Of a stretch of DNA of 64,000 bases, positions 34,068 to 43,040 are shown one piece after another. The first letter of the stretch is position 1. Each line of letters begins with the position of its first letter. The DNA is from Eubacterium barkeri (GTDB lineage Bacteria; Bacillota; Clostridia; Eubacteriales; Eubacteriaceae): the NCBI RefSeq assembly GCF_900107125.1, contig NZ_FNOU01000012.1:1-64000 (forward strand). The letters run 5' to 3'. The position numbers were made by a program, and so were the translations under genes. The notes under the pieces were generated by a model, which was not told the origin of the DNA, made no database searches, and saw only the letters and a program-made list of their open reading frames with translations.

Positions 34068-36319
34068 TTTATGAGGCTGTCCCTCAAATATTTTGCGGTG
34101 ATGGTCTCCCCCTGGGCGGCCATCACCGCCGGGGCCCCGGTGAACACCACCTGTCCCCCGGCGGTACCGCCATCCGGTCCGATATCAATGAGATAATCGG
34201 CCTGTTTCATTACATCCAGGTTATGCTCGATGACGATAACCGTATTTCCCTTGACCACGAAGCCATCCAATAACCCCATAATTTTGCGCACATCCTTGGC
34301 GTGAAGTCCGGTGGTGGGTTCATCTAAAATGTAAATATTCCCTTTTTTATCCAGATTTTTAGCCAACTTTAAGCGCTGGCGCTCTCCACCTGAAAGGGTG
34401 GAGAGGGGCTGTCCCAGGGACAGGTATCCCAGACCAACCGCCGCCATAGCGTTCAAATGCTTGGTGATTTTTCCACTTTCCTGAAAAAAATCCTGGGCCT
34501 CCTCCACTGTCATTGACAGAATATCCACAATATTTTTTCCCCGATAGCTCTGGGACAGGGCTTCATCGCTATAGCGTTTGCCCTCGCAGGCCTCACACAC
34601 CGTGGTCACCGGGTCCATAAACACCAGCTCCGTCACCACGATGCCCTTTCCCTTACACACCGGACAGGCCCCTTTACTATTAAAGGAAAAAAAGGATGCC
34701 GGCTGGCCCGATGCCTTGGCCAGCTGCTTTCGAATCTCATCAAAAAAGCCCAGATAGGTGGCGGGGGTCGATCGCCCTGTTGCGGTTATGGGGGATTGAT
34801 CCACTAAGACCACCCGGTCCCGGTAGGTCCTGGCGAAAATTTCCCGGATGAGGGTGCTCTTTCCCGAACCGGCCACTCCAGTTACTACAGTGAGCACATC
34901 CAGGGGAATATCCACAGATACGTCCTTTAAATTATGACGGCTGGCGTGACGAATGGGCAGAAATTCCCGGGGGACACGGGGATGGGCTTTCAAGGGAATC
35001 CGCGCCTCCATGGCCTTCCCTGTGATTGTCCCGGAGGTTAAAAGAGCCCCATAGCTTCCCTGAAAGAGGATCTGGCCGCCCCCGCGCCCTGCCAGGGGCC
35101 CCACATCGATGATCTCATCGGCTATGCGGATAACATCCTTATCGTGCTCCACCACCAGCACCGTGTTGCCCTTGTCCCGAAGACTTTTTAAGAGCCGTGT
35201 CATTCGGTACACGTCCCGGGGGTGCATCCCGGTGCTGGGCTCGTCGAAGATATAGATCATCCCCGTGAGGGCACTGCCCATGTAGCGCACCAGCTTTAAG
35301 CGCTGGGCTTCTCCCCCGGAAAGGGAGAGGGATTCCCGGTTCATACTCAGGTAGGGCAAGCCGATATCAATCATCCGGGTGAGGGTCGCCACCATGCCTT
35401 CAATGATGGTTACAGCCCTGGGATCGGTCACGGAGGACAGTACCTTCCGAAGGGTGGTGAATTCCAGCTCTCCCATTTCGGCAATGGTATAGCCTGCAAT
35501 CCGGGCAGACAGCGCAGCTTCGTTCAGACGCTTTCCATGACAACGGGGACAGTCCTCCTCTGCAATCAGCTCGGACATCCGGTTTTTAATGGTCTCACTG
35601 GCCGTAGAACGATCCCGGTTAAGAAGCAGTCGGGTGAGGTGGCTGTGGATGCCCTCCACTTTTTGATGGAGCGGTGGGCCATCCGGGGTGTCTTTTCCAT
35701 AAAGCATCCGGCAACGCTCCACCTCGGTATAGTCCTTCCATTTTTTATCCAGGTCGAAGAGACCGGATTTCGCATACTGCTTCCAATAATAATTTCCAGG
35801 ATTGAAGAGAGAGAGGTCCACCATTCCTGTATTCCAGCTTTCCTCAGGTTTAAAGGTGGCCGATAGATCCAGGGTCATTACCTTCCCCAGTCCTGAGCAC
35901 TCCGGGCACATCCCGCTGGGGTCGTTGAAGGAAAAACAGGAGGCACTCCCCACCTGGGGCTCTCCAATACGGGAGTACAGTACCCGCAGGGCGGAGTACA
36001 AATCGGTGATGGTCCCCACCGTAGACCGGGCGTTCCCACCCATCCGGCTCTGATCAATGACCACCGAGGGAGATAGATTCTCAATTCTGTCTACCCTGGG
36101 CTTTTCATATTTGGGAAGCCGCCCCCGAATGAAGGCCGGGTAGGTTTCGTTCATTTGACGCTTACTCTCTGCCGCAATGGTATCAAAGACGATGCTGGAT
36201 TTTCCCGAGCCCGATACCCCCGTAAAAACGACGATTTTTCCCCTGGGTATTTCCAGGGAAATATTTTTTAGGTTATTCTGCTGAAGTCCTTTGATGATGA
36301 TTTTTTCTGGATGTGCCAT
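34064..36319 (-). CDS. Short UvrA-like ABC ATPase
   Basis: The 751-residue protein has two ABC modules. The first has Walker A GVSGSGKSSI and signature LSLSGGEAQRLKL with FDEPSTGMH. The second has GVAGSGKSTL and LSGGERQRLKL with LDEPTTGLH. A zinc finger ACPVCKGKG...CEACEGK lies in the second module, and a CPECSG motif in the first. It is about 190 residues shorter than housekeeping UvrA (about 940) and probably lacks the UvrB-binding insert, as in the UvrA2 or drug-resistance class. It is monocistronic. A protective role against DNA-binding compounds is possible. Confidence 0.85.
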   Translation of the reverse strand: MAHPEKIIIKGLQQNNLKNISLEIPRGKIVVFTGVSGSGKSSIVFDTIAAESKRQMNETYPAFIRGRLPKYEKPRVDRIENLSPSVVIDQSRMGGNARSTVGTITDLYSALRVLYSRIGEPQVGSASCFSFNDPSGMCPECSGLGKVMTLDLSATFKPEESWNTGMVDLSLFNPGNYYWKQYAKSGLFDLDKKWKDYTEVERCRMLYGKDTPDGPPLHQKVEGIHSHLTRLLLNRDRSTASETIKNRMSELIAEEDCPRCHGKRLNEAALSARIAGYTIAEMGELEFTTLRKVLSSVTDPRAVTIIEGMVATLTRMIDIGLPYLSMNRESLSLSGGEAQRLKLVRYMGSALTGMIYIFDEPSTGMHPRDVYRMTRLLKSLRDKGNTVLVVEHDKDVIRIADEIIDVGPLAGRGGGQILFQGSYGALLTSGTITGKAMEARIPLKAHPRVPREFLPIRHASRHNLKDVSVDIPLDVLTVVTGVAGSGKSTLIREIFARTYRDRVVLVDQSPITATGRSTPATYLGFFDEIRKQLAKASGQPASFFSFNSKGACPVCKGKGIVVTELVFMDPVTTVCEACEGKRYSDEALSQSYRGKNIVDILSMTVEEAQDFFQESGKITKHLNAMAAVGLGYLSLGQPLSTLSGGERQRLKLAKNLDKKGNIYILDEPTTGLHAKDVRKIMGLLDGFVVKGNTVIVIEHNLDVMKQADYLIDIGPDGGTAGGQVVFTGAPAVMAAQGETITAKYLRDSLIN

Positions 36320-36475
36320 TTACTTCCTCCTTGTGCAATACATAAAATTGATTTTAACCCATCGGGTTCCGGATTTTCCGATGGGTCTTGGGGATTTGTA
36401 CGGTACATCATTAAGCATAATCATTGGAATTTTTAATGTAAACACAAAAATTAAAAACGTTTTAGACTCTTCCCA

Positions 36476-37420
36476 TTATTTTTCCAGCAATGCCATAGCG
36501 GTTTCCTCATTGGTAAATAAAACATTGACCAGCTTAAGAGAAAGTGCTGCGTGGATGATATCCCTCTTTTTTACCCCTTCTGCAATACCGATGCTGGTTC
36601 GGGCATTACTGCTGGCATCAAAGATATTGGCCCGGATAAGTTTTTTTGTGGCTCCAATGGCAATGGGTCTGCCTTCTACATCAAAATATTGTAGTCCAAT
36701 ATCCCCCATAACCCGGCGGCTGCGCAGCTCTTCAATTTCTTCTGCTGTAAAAATTTCGTATTGGGGCATGGTTGAGGATTCGAAGGTGCCCATCCCCAAC
36801 AATAGGATATCAGCGTGTTCGGCCTCACACAAAAGCTGACGGGTCTGGGGATTGGCCATCAGGGTTTCGAATTCTTCCTCCGAGCTGCAAACCGCAGGGG
36901 CATGGATGACCTCTGCCACGGCACCCAGGGTTTTAGCCAGACGGATACTGCTCAGATTGGGCAGGAAATCCAATGAGTTTCCAAAACTCCCTGCCAGGGG
37001 CAAGATCTTTACCCTTGGAAAACTCAGTGATTCGGTGGCTGAAATCAGCCGGGTGACCCCAGTTCCCCACCCCACTCCCACCACATCCTCAGGTCGAAGT
37101 TCAGATATGAAATAATTGGCTGCGGCTAAAGCTAAATCATCTTTCATGGGTGAATCGTTTTTTATGACGCCCACATGCTTAACACGATACTTCTGCATCA
37201 AGCTGTTTTCCAAAGCGGTGTTTTCCGTAAAGGGAACCAGTACCTCGATTTTCACGATACCGGCTTCCTCTGCCCGGGTCAGTAACTTGGAGACCCAGGG
37301 ACGGGAGATTCCCAACTTTTTGGCAATTTCATTTTGGGACATTTTTTCTTTATAGTACAACGTTGCAATGAGAACCATTTTATTAAACATTGATTCCGTC
37401 GAATCGTTTTTTTTCGCCAT
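36476..37420 (-). CDS. SorC/DeoR-type sugar-responsive regulator
   Basis: The 314-residue protein starts at ATG 37420 (MAKKNDSTESMFNKM) behind GAAGGACAA. The N-terminal helix-turn-helix is KMSQNEIAKKLGISRPWVSKLLTRA (about residues 27-50). The rest is the SorC sugar-phosphate-binding domain, with DVVGVGWGTGVTRLI and ILLLGMGTF. It is divergent from the FGGY kinase operon. CACATATGTG-like sites overlap the promoter there, so it probably represses the operon until a phosphorylated sugar binds. Confidence 0.87.
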   Translation of the reverse strand: MAKKNDSTESMFNKMVLIATLYYKEKMSQNEIAKKLGISRPWVSKLLTRAEEAGIVKIEVLVPFTENTALENSLMQKYRVKHVGVIKNDSPMKDDLALAAANYFISELRPEDVVGVGWGTGVTRLISATESLSFPRVKILPLAGSFGNSLDFLPNLSSIRLAKTLGAVAEVIHAPAVCSSEEEFETLMANPQTRQLLCEAEHADILLLGMGTFESSTMPQYEIFTAEEIEELRSRRVMGDIGLQYFDVEGRPIAIGATKKLIRANIFDASSNARTSIGIAEGVKKRDIIHAALSLKLVNVLFTNEETAMALLEK

Positions 37421-37513
37421 TTCTTGTCCTTCTTTCATTTAGGCACATTTGTTACTAGATTATACGTGATTATTAACGAAAATGTCAAGAATAATTGAAT
37501 TTTCAAAAAAATA

Positions 37514-37542
37514 TTGACACACATATGTTCCCGTTGTATGAT
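37514..37542 (+). promoter_or_regulatory. Promoter of the carbohydrate kinase operon
   Basis: TTGACA (37514-37519), 17 bp, TATGAT (37537-37542), about 74 bp before the kinase start. An operator-like CACATATGT lies in the spacer. Confidence 0.8.
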
Positions 37543-37577
37543 GACTATAACGTACGTTACTGTAAGGCACATATGTG
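37520..37577. promoter_or_regulatory. Putative SorC operators
   Basis: CACATATGT (37520-37528, inside the promoter) and the palindrome CACATATGTG (37568-37577, downstream) share one motif about 48 bp apart. A weaker CACATTTGT lies at 37444-37452 near the regulator gene. The arrangement suggests looping repression and autoregulation. Confidence 0.6.
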
Positions 37578-37615
37578 TCTTATCAATTGCGAGATCATTG
37601 AAAGGGGTAATGATG

Positions 37616-39154
37616 ATGAAACAATTAGAGTGTGTATTAGGGGTCGATATGGGAACCGGGGGAGCCCGGGTTGGAATTTTTGATTTAAAGGGGAATCCTA
37701 TTGTTTTTTGTGAGGAGCCTTATGCTCTTTACACCCCCGCCTCGGGACTAGCGGAACAAGATCCCAATGAATGGTGGGATGCCATCTGTAAGGCATCTAA
37801 AGCCGCCATTGCAGAAAGTGGCATTGATCCGGCTTACATCCGGGGGATGAGCGTGGATACCACTTGCTGTACAGTGCTTTTATCTAAAGACGATATGGTC
37901 CCGCTCCGGCCTGCCATTATGTGGATGGATATCCGTGCGGCCAAACAAGCCAAACGGATGTACGAAACCGGTCACGATGCTCTGAAATACAATGGCTACG
38001 GCATGGTTTCCGCAGAATGTCTGCCTGCCAAAGCCCTTTGGCTCAAGGAAAATGAACCAGAGGTGTACAATACAGCCACACGTTTCTATGAATGTACGGA
38101 TTGGCTCATTCACCGCCTCACCGGGGAATATACCGCCAGCATCAACTGTGCATCCTGTCGTTGGTACTACAACGCAGAAGAAGGGGGCTATCCCGTCGAT
38201 TTCTATAACACCATCGGCCTGGAGGATTTGGTGGAAAAACTGCCATCCCGAGTCATGGCCATGGGGGACCTCGTCGGCGGCCTGACACCAGAAGCCGCAG
38301 AGGCCATGGGGCTGGTCCCTGGGATTCCGGTGGGTGAAGGCGGTGCCGATGCCTTTGTCGGTGTCATTGGACTCAATGCTGTCCAGCCGGGTAAACTCAC
38401 CTTAATCACCGGCTCCTCCCACCTGCACATTGCGCAGTTTAAGGAAGCCATCCACAGTAAGGGCATTTGGGGTTCCTATCCCGATGCCATCGTCAATGGG
38501 CTTCAGATGGTCGAGGGAGGACAGACGTCCACCGGTTCCATCGTCAACTGGGTGAAAGAACAGCTTTGCGGCAATTACAAGGCCCAGGCGGCTGAGGAAG
38601 GTGTGAGCGTCTATGACATCCTGAATCGGGAGGCAGAAAAGCTGCCCATTGGCTCCGATGGTATCATTGCTCTGGATTTCTTCCAGGGGAATCGGACACC
38701 CTATGTGGATGCGGATATCCGGGGAATGTTCTATGGCCTGTCCTTAGGTCACACCCCGGCCCATATGTATCGGGCCATCATTGAAAGCATCTGCTACGGT
38801 ACCGAAGTCATTATGGATTCCTTCAAGGAAGCAGGCTTCGTCCCCGAGGGCATCGTCATTTCAGGTGGGGCCGTTAAGAGTCCCTTCTGGCTCCAAACCC
38901 ATGCGGATGTATCCAATGTGCCCATTATCGTTCCAAAGGTAACGGAAGGGCCCTGTCTGGGTTCTGCTATCCTGGGCGCTGTGGCTGGGGGCATCTATCC
39001 GGATATCCAGACGGCTGCTGAATCCATGACCACGGTGGACTACATCGTTGAACCCAGTCAGGAGCGCCACGATGCCTATACCTTCTACTATGAAAAGTAC
39101 AAGGAATTTTATCCCCTGGCCAAGGACTGGATGCACGCAGTGACCACCCATTAG
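37616..39154 (+). CDS. FGGY-family carbohydrate kinase
   Basis: The 512-residue kinase resembles xylulokinase. It has the N-terminal phosphate loop LGVDMGTGGARVGIFD, the ADP-binding VISGGAVKSPFWLQTHADV near the C terminus, and the FGGY hinge. Three ATG codons are adjacent (37610, 37613, 37616); the last is best spaced from AAAGGGG at 37601. It opens an operon with an epimerase, a triose-phosphate isomerase-like protein and an aldolase. The substrate is probably a ketose or polyol but cannot be named. Confidence 0.87.
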   Translation: MKQLECVLGVDMGTGGARVGIFDLKGNPIVFCEEPYALYTPASGLAEQDPNEWWDAICKASKAAIAESGIDPAYIRGMSVDTTCCTVLLSKDDMVPLRPAIMWMDIRAAKQAKRMYETGHDALKYNGYGMVSAECLPAKALWLKENEPEVYNTATRFYECTDWLIHRLTGEYTASINCASCRWYYNAEEGGYPVDFYNTIGLEDLVEKLPSRVMAMGDLVGGLTPEAAEAMGLVPGIPVGEGGADAFVGVIGLNAVQPGKLTLITGSSHLHIAQFKEAIHSKGIWGSYPDAIVNGLQMVEGGQTSTGSIVNWVKEQLCGNYKAQAAEEGVSVYDILNREAEKLPIGSDGIIALDFFQGNRTPYVDADIRGMFYGLSLGHTPAHMYRAIIESICYGTEVIMDSFKEAGFVPEGIVISGGAVKSPFWLQTHADVSNVPIIVPKVTEGPCLGSAILGAVAGGIYPDIQTAAESMTTVDYIVEPSQERHDAYTFYYEKYKEFYPLAKDWMHAVTTH

Positions 39155-39185
39155 GGGTCACCCATTCAAATCATGAGGAGTTCAT

Positions 39186-39833
39186 ATGGCACGCGTATCT
39201 GCTTCAATTTTAGCCTGTGACCAAACCCGCCTGGGCGCTCAAGTCGCCCAGGCCGAGGCCGCAGGAATTGACTATCTCCACGTTGATATCATGGATGGAT
39301 ATTACGTGGCCAATGTGGCCTTCGGCCCACAAACCGTCCGGGATTTACACCAAGTCTGTCCCCTGCCCATTTCGGTTCATTTCGAAGTGGCCCACCCGGA
39401 TATTTATTTCCCGATCTTTGCAGATGTCGGGGCAGAGGTCATCACCTTCCAATTGGATGCCTGCCCCAATCCATTGCACTTATTGGCGGAAATCAGAAAA
39501 CTCGGTATTAAGGCGGGGATTGGCATCGGGCCGTCCTACGGACTGGAGCGCCTGCCCTACCTGCTGCCCCATATAGACTGGCTTGTCCTGATGAGCGGTG
39601 AGCCAGGCTATGGCGGCCAAAAGCTGGATGAATCCATTTATGGGAAGCTTGCTGAGGCTAAAGCACTGATGGCTACATGTGGACACACCGTTCCCATCAG
39701 TGTGGACGGCGGTGTCAATGACCAAAACGGTGCGGACCTCGTCCGGGCCGGTGCGGATATCCTCATTGCCGGAAGCTACCTCTTCGGAGGGGAATCCATC
39801 CCGGATCGGGTCAGCCAATTAAAAGAATTATAA
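39186..39833 (+). CDS. Ribulose-phosphate 3-epimerase family protein
   Basis: The 215-residue TIM-barrel protein has SASILACDQTRL, the metal-binding HVDIMDGYYVANVAFGP, ISVHFEVAHP and ISVDGGVNDQNG. These are the standard RPE/allulose-6-phosphate 3-epimerase motifs, although the usual SV.PG.GGQ is SGEPGYGGQ. It lies 31 bp after the kinase gene with an AGGAG site. In this operon it probably epimerises the kinase product and is not the housekeeping Rpe. Confidence 0.85.
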   Translation: MARVSASILACDQTRLGAQVAQAEAAGIDYLHVDIMDGYYVANVAFGPQTVRDLHQVCPLPISVHFEVAHPDIYFPIFADVGAEVITFQLDACPNPLHLLAEIRKLGIKAGIGIGPSYGLERLPYLLPHIDWLVLMSGEPGYGGQKLDESIYGKLAEAKALMATCGHTVPISVDGGVNDQNGADLVRAGADILIAGSYLFGGESIPDRVSQLKEL

Positions 39834-39878
39834 CGGTTTAAAGTATTCAAAAAAGTATTAGAAAGTTGGAGGTTGGTT

Positions 39879-40583
39879 GTGGAAACTGGACATAATGTAT
39901 TTTTAGTCGTTAATCCCAAATCGTATCTATATGGAGAAGAAGCACTGGCGCTGGCTGTCGCCGCGGATGAAATTGCAAAAGAGACGGGCATTGAGCTGTA
40001 TTTTACCTGCCCCTATGCCGATATCCGCCAGATTCGGGAAAAAACATCCCATATCATCGTCACGGCCCAGCACATGGACCCTTTGACACCCGGTCGTGGG
40101 ATGGGCCATGTTTTGCCGGATTCCTTAAAGGCAGCTGGTGCCGATGCGGTGTTCCTCAACCATGCCGAAAATCCACTGACCATCAGTGCCTTGTACAAAA
40201 CCATTCTTCGGGCCAAAGAACTGAAGATGACCACCATCGTTTGTGGAGATTCCGTCGTAGAGGCCTTGGCACTGGCCCAACTTGGTCCGGATATCCTGCT
40301 GGCTGAACCCACCGATCTTATCGGAACGGGCCAGGTCGCTGGGGATGATTACATCCTGGATACCGTTTCTAAAATCCGGGCCATTGATAAAAACATTGGG
40401 ATTATGATTGCCTCAGGGATCACCACCGCAGAGGATGTGTACAATGTTGTCCGTCTGGGTGCCGACGGCACTGGCGGTACCAGTGGTATCCTCAGCGCAC
40501 CAGACCCCGTTAAGCGGATTCGGGAAATGGCGGTTGCCATTTTACAGGCAGAAAAAGACAGAAAGACAGAAGGAGAAGCGTAA
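39879..40583 (+). CDS. Triose-phosphate isomerase family protein
   Basis: The protein (234 residues from GTG 39879) has a triose-phosphate isomerase-like barrel. NPKSYL replaces the usual N-x-K start, and TAQHMDP, FLNHAENP (the catalytic His region), LLAEPTDLIGTG (catalytic Glu region) and GTGGTSGIL follow. A TTG at 39873 is in frame but touches GGAGG (39868-39872), so GTG 39879 is the better start. At 234 residues it is shorter than housekeeping TIM (about 250) and resembles the archaeal or secondary type. It probably acts on a pathway triose or tetrose phosphate. Confidence 0.8.
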   Translation: METGHNVFLVVNPKSYLYGEEALALAVAADEIAKETGIELYFTCPYADIRQIREKTSHIIVTAQHMDPLTPGRGMGHVLPDSLKAAGADAVFLNHAENPLTISALYKTILRAKELKMTTIVCGDSVVEALALAQLGPDILLAEPTDLIGTGQVAGDDYILDTVSKIRAIDKNIGIMIASGITTAEDVYNVVRLGADGTGGTSGILSAPDPVKRIREMAVAILQAEKDRKTEGEA

Positions 40584-40585
40584 AA

Positions 40586-41422
40586 ATGTTAGTCAATTCA
40601 AAAGAAATCCTCAACGATGCAAAAAAAGGCGGCTACGCCGTACCCGCCCCTGATTTTCTGGACCTCGATATGGCCCGGACCTTCGTCCAAACCGCTGAGG
40701 CGGAAGGCAAACCCGTGATCTTATCCTTTGCCCAGGCACATCAGGATGTCATTTCCCTGGAAGAAGCCGCGGTCATCGGGAAACTGGTGGGTGAAGCGGT
40801 CTCCGTTCCTGTGGTTCTTCATCTTGATCATGGCCAGGATTTAGAATTTTTGGAACGGGCCATGGACTTAGGCTTCACCTCGGTCATGATTGATGCGTCC
40901 TCCAAACCCTTCGAGGAAAATGTGGCCATCACCAAGGCAGTCGTTGCACTGGCCCATCCCCGGGGAATCACTGTGGAAGCAGAAATTGGCCATGTGGGCC
41001 AGGGAGATGCCTTTGGCGGTGGTGCTGAAGGCCAAAAGAGCGATTCCATTTACACCTCTGTTGCGGAAGCGGTTGCCTTTGTGGAACAAACCGATGTGGA
41101 TTCTCTGGCGGTTTCCATTGGGACCTGCCACGGCCTCTATGCTGGTAATACCACTCCGGTCCTCAACTTTGAACGGCTCAAGGAACTGGCCGCTGCCGTT
41201 CCGGTGCCATTAGTCCTCCACGGCAGCTCTGGTTCCGGGGATGATAATATCCACCGCTGTGCCACTGAGGGCATTGCCAAAATCAATATCTTTACCGACT
41301 TCCTCGTCGGTGCGACCAAAGAAATCCACGCCCAGGGCGCTGATGATTTCCTGGCCATGAAGCGCGCCGCCAATACCGGAATGGCTGCCGTTTTAAAACA
41401 CAATTTCGATAATTTCATTTAA
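40586..41422 (+). CDS. Class II fructose/tagatose-bisphosphate aldolase family protein
   Basis: The 278-residue zinc aldolase has PAPDFLDLDMARTFVQTAEA, the zinc-binding VVLHLDHGQDLEFL, the EIGHVGQGD segment and VLHGSSGSGDDNI. It matches the KbaY/GatY/FbaA class. The start ATG 40586 follows the TIM-like stop with a GGAGAAG site overlapping that gene's end. It would split a ketose (bis)phosphate into DHAP and an aldehyde. With the upstream isomerase this feeds glycolysis. Confidence 0.88.
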   Translation: MLVNSKEILNDAKKGGYAVPAPDFLDLDMARTFVQTAEAEGKPVILSFAQAHQDVISLEEAAVIGKLVGEAVSVPVVLHLDHGQDLEFLERAMDLGFTSVMIDASSKPFEENVAITKAVVALAHPRGITVEAEIGHVGQGDAFGGGAEGQKSDSIYTSVAEAVAFVEQTDVDSLAVSIGTCHGLYAGNTTPVLNFERLKELAAAVPVPLVLHGSSGSGDDNIHRCATEGIAKINIFTDFLVGATKEIHAQGADDFLAMKRAANTGMAAVLKHNFDNFI

Positions 41423-41432
41423 GGAGCCATTT

Positions 41433-41957
41433 ATGACCGTTTATAAAGAAACCATCCAGCTTGAATCCCACGGCGGCACCCCCAGCTTTATCAATATTAC
41501 TGACAGTGTTCGGACTGCCATTAAAAATAGCGGGGTCCAGAACGGAACCTGTACCGTCATTTCCCCCCACACCACCTGCTCCGTCTTCTTTGAAGAATTT
41601 GTCCACGACTTCACCGAGGACGGGACCACGGAATTCCTCCAGGCTGATTTAAATGATGCCCTCAAGAAGATTATCCCCGACGAGGTGGAACTGGGCCAAT
41701 ACCGCTACCCTGGGGACAAGCATTTTGAAGATGTCTTTACCTGGCCGGATTGGGAATCCTGGATTCCCGGTGGGGATAAAACCCAGCTTCTCAACTGCGA
41801 CGCCCACTTAAAATCCACACTCCTGGGCTCCAGCGCTATTTTCGAAGTCGATGAAGGCCAGTTAGGCGTCGGCAAAACCGGCTATGTCTACTTTGTGGAT
41901 TTCGACCGCACCCGGGCCCGTTCCCGTAAATGTAAGATTATCGTCATGGGCGAATAA
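41433..41957 (+). CDS. YjbQ / UPF0047 family protein
   Basis: The 174-residue protein has the YjbQ motifs: ISPHTTCSVFFEEF, the YRYPGDKHFEDVFTWPDWESW region, the DAHLKSTLLGSSAIF stretch and GQLGVGKTGYVYFVDFD. YjbQ proteins have weak thiamin-phosphate synthase activity, but their main role is unclear. It is the last gene of the carbohydrate operon, 10 bp after the aldolase gene, and is followed by a terminator. A link to a reactive sugar-phosphate intermediate is possible but not shown. Confidence 0.87.
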   Translation: MTVYKETIQLESHGGTPSFINITDSVRTAIKNSGVQNGTCTVISPHTTCSVFFEEFVHDFTEDGTTEFLQADLNDALKKIIPDEVELGQYRYPGDKHFEDVFTWPDWESWIPGGDKTQLLNCDAHLKSTLLGSSAIFEVDEGQLGVGKTGYVYFVDFDRTRARSRKCKIIVMGE

Positions 41958-41963
41958 GCCCAT

Positions 41964-42012
41964 AACCCCCGAGCCTTTGAATGAAATTCGGTAAAGGTTT
42001 CGGGGGTTCTTT
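41964..42012 (+). terminator. Rho-independent terminator of the carbohydrate operon
   Basis: AACCCCCGA (41964-41972) pairs with TCGGGGGTT (42000-42008), with an inner CCTTT/AAAGG stem and a TCTTT tail. Confidence 0.8.
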
Positions 42013-42026
42013 GTGCAAAGAATCCA

Positions 42027-42055
42027 TTGACCTTCCCCCGGGGTCCCTCTATAAT
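42027..42055 (+). promoter_or_regulatory. Promoter of the lone ABC ATPase gene
   Basis: TTGACC (42027-42032), 17 bp, TATAAT (42050-42055). The -10 lies inside a 10-bp perfect inverted repeat. Confidence 0.75.
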
Positions 42056-42074
42056 GGTGTTAAAACCATTATAG
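42049..42074. promoter_or_regulatory. Palindromic operator over the -10 box
   Basis: CTATAATGGT and ACCATTATAG are perfect 10-bp arms around GTTAAA. A repressor here would block RNA polymerase. No regulator gene is adjacent, so it would be encoded elsewhere. Confidence 0.65.
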
Positions 42075-42096
42075 AAACCCGGAGGTATCTTTATTT

Positions 42097-42942
42097 ATGA
42101 TTAGTGTACGAAACCTCTTTTACAGTCCCAGCCCAGAGCCTTTTATTGAAGATGTCAGCTTTTCCGTCCACCGTGGTGAATGCTTTGGTCTCCTGGGGCC
42201 GGCCTATTCAGGTAAAACCACTCTCCTTAAAATCCTCACTGGGCTGCTGCCAGAATTTCAAGGCTCTGCTTCCATCGCCGGAATGGACTGCCGCCATGCC
42301 AGAGCCGCCCATCCTGGTGCCATCGGCGTCTGCTTTTCCTTTTCCACCCTTTATGACGAGCTTACGGTCCTGGAAAATCTACGGCTTTTTGCGCCGCCCA
42401 TCCCCAAGGCATCCCGAAGCATTGAGGAGCTTTTGTCCACTGTCGGTCTGGCCCATAATGCCGAAAAGCCTGTTTCAGAATACTCTCCAGGAATGAAGGC
42501 CCGACTCAATTTTATTAAGACCCTGCTCAGCGACCCACCGCTCCTTCTATTGGATGAGCCCACCATGGGTCTGGACTCCACCCAAAGCCAAATGATGAAG
42601 GAGCTGATCCTTAAGGAAAAGGCCCGGGGAAAAACAATCCTCTTAGCCACTAGCAGTATCCAGGATGCCACCGATCTGTGTGATCGGGTGGCCTTTATAG
42701 TGAATGGTAAGATCTGCACCATGGATGCCCCGCAGAACCTTATTTTCTCCCGGGGCGGCATCCGGATTACCTATACCTGGTACGACCATGGCAAAAAACA
42801 AATGACCCGTCCCATTTCTGCCTTTCTTGAAGACAACACCCTTAAACAGCTCATCCTGGAGAACCGCCTTCAATCCATCCACAGCCATCAGCCTACCCTT
42901 GAAGATATTTTTATGGATATTACGGGTAGCGGATTGGGGTAA
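42097..42942 (+). CDS. Lone ABC transporter ATP-binding protein with degenerate motifs
   Basis: The 281-residue ATPase has Walker A GPAYSGKT (34-41), signature YSPGMKARL (129-137) and Walker B LLLLDEPTMGLD (149-160). At the Q-loop the usual Gln is Ser81 (VCFSFSTLYDELTV), and the switch His is Ser186 (LLATSSIQDATDLCDRV). A C-terminal extension of about 70 residues resembles the drug-exporter subgroup. No permease gene is next to it. It has its own promoter and operator. It may work with a distant permease or act as a sensor. Confidence 0.8.
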   Translation: MISVRNLFYSPSPEPFIEDVSFSVHRGECFGLLGPAYSGKTTLLKILTGLLPEFQGSASIAGMDCRHARAAHPGAIGVCFSFSTLYDELTVLENLRLFAPPIPKASRSIEELLSTVGLAHNAEKPVSEYSPGMKARLNFIKTLLSDPPLLLLDEPTMGLDSTQSQMMKELILKEKARGKTILLATSSIQDATDLCDRVAFIVNGKICTMDAPQNLIFSRGGIRITYTWYDHGKKQMTRPISAFLEDNTLKQLILENRLQSIHSHQPTLEDIFMDITGSGLG

Positions 42943-43040
42943 GGTTCTTACCTCAACCCTTTTTTCTTGATGACCATCATAATCTTTAACATCTTTGCCT
43001 TTCTCTGTTATACTATAAAAAAACTATTGGAGGACCTCCC

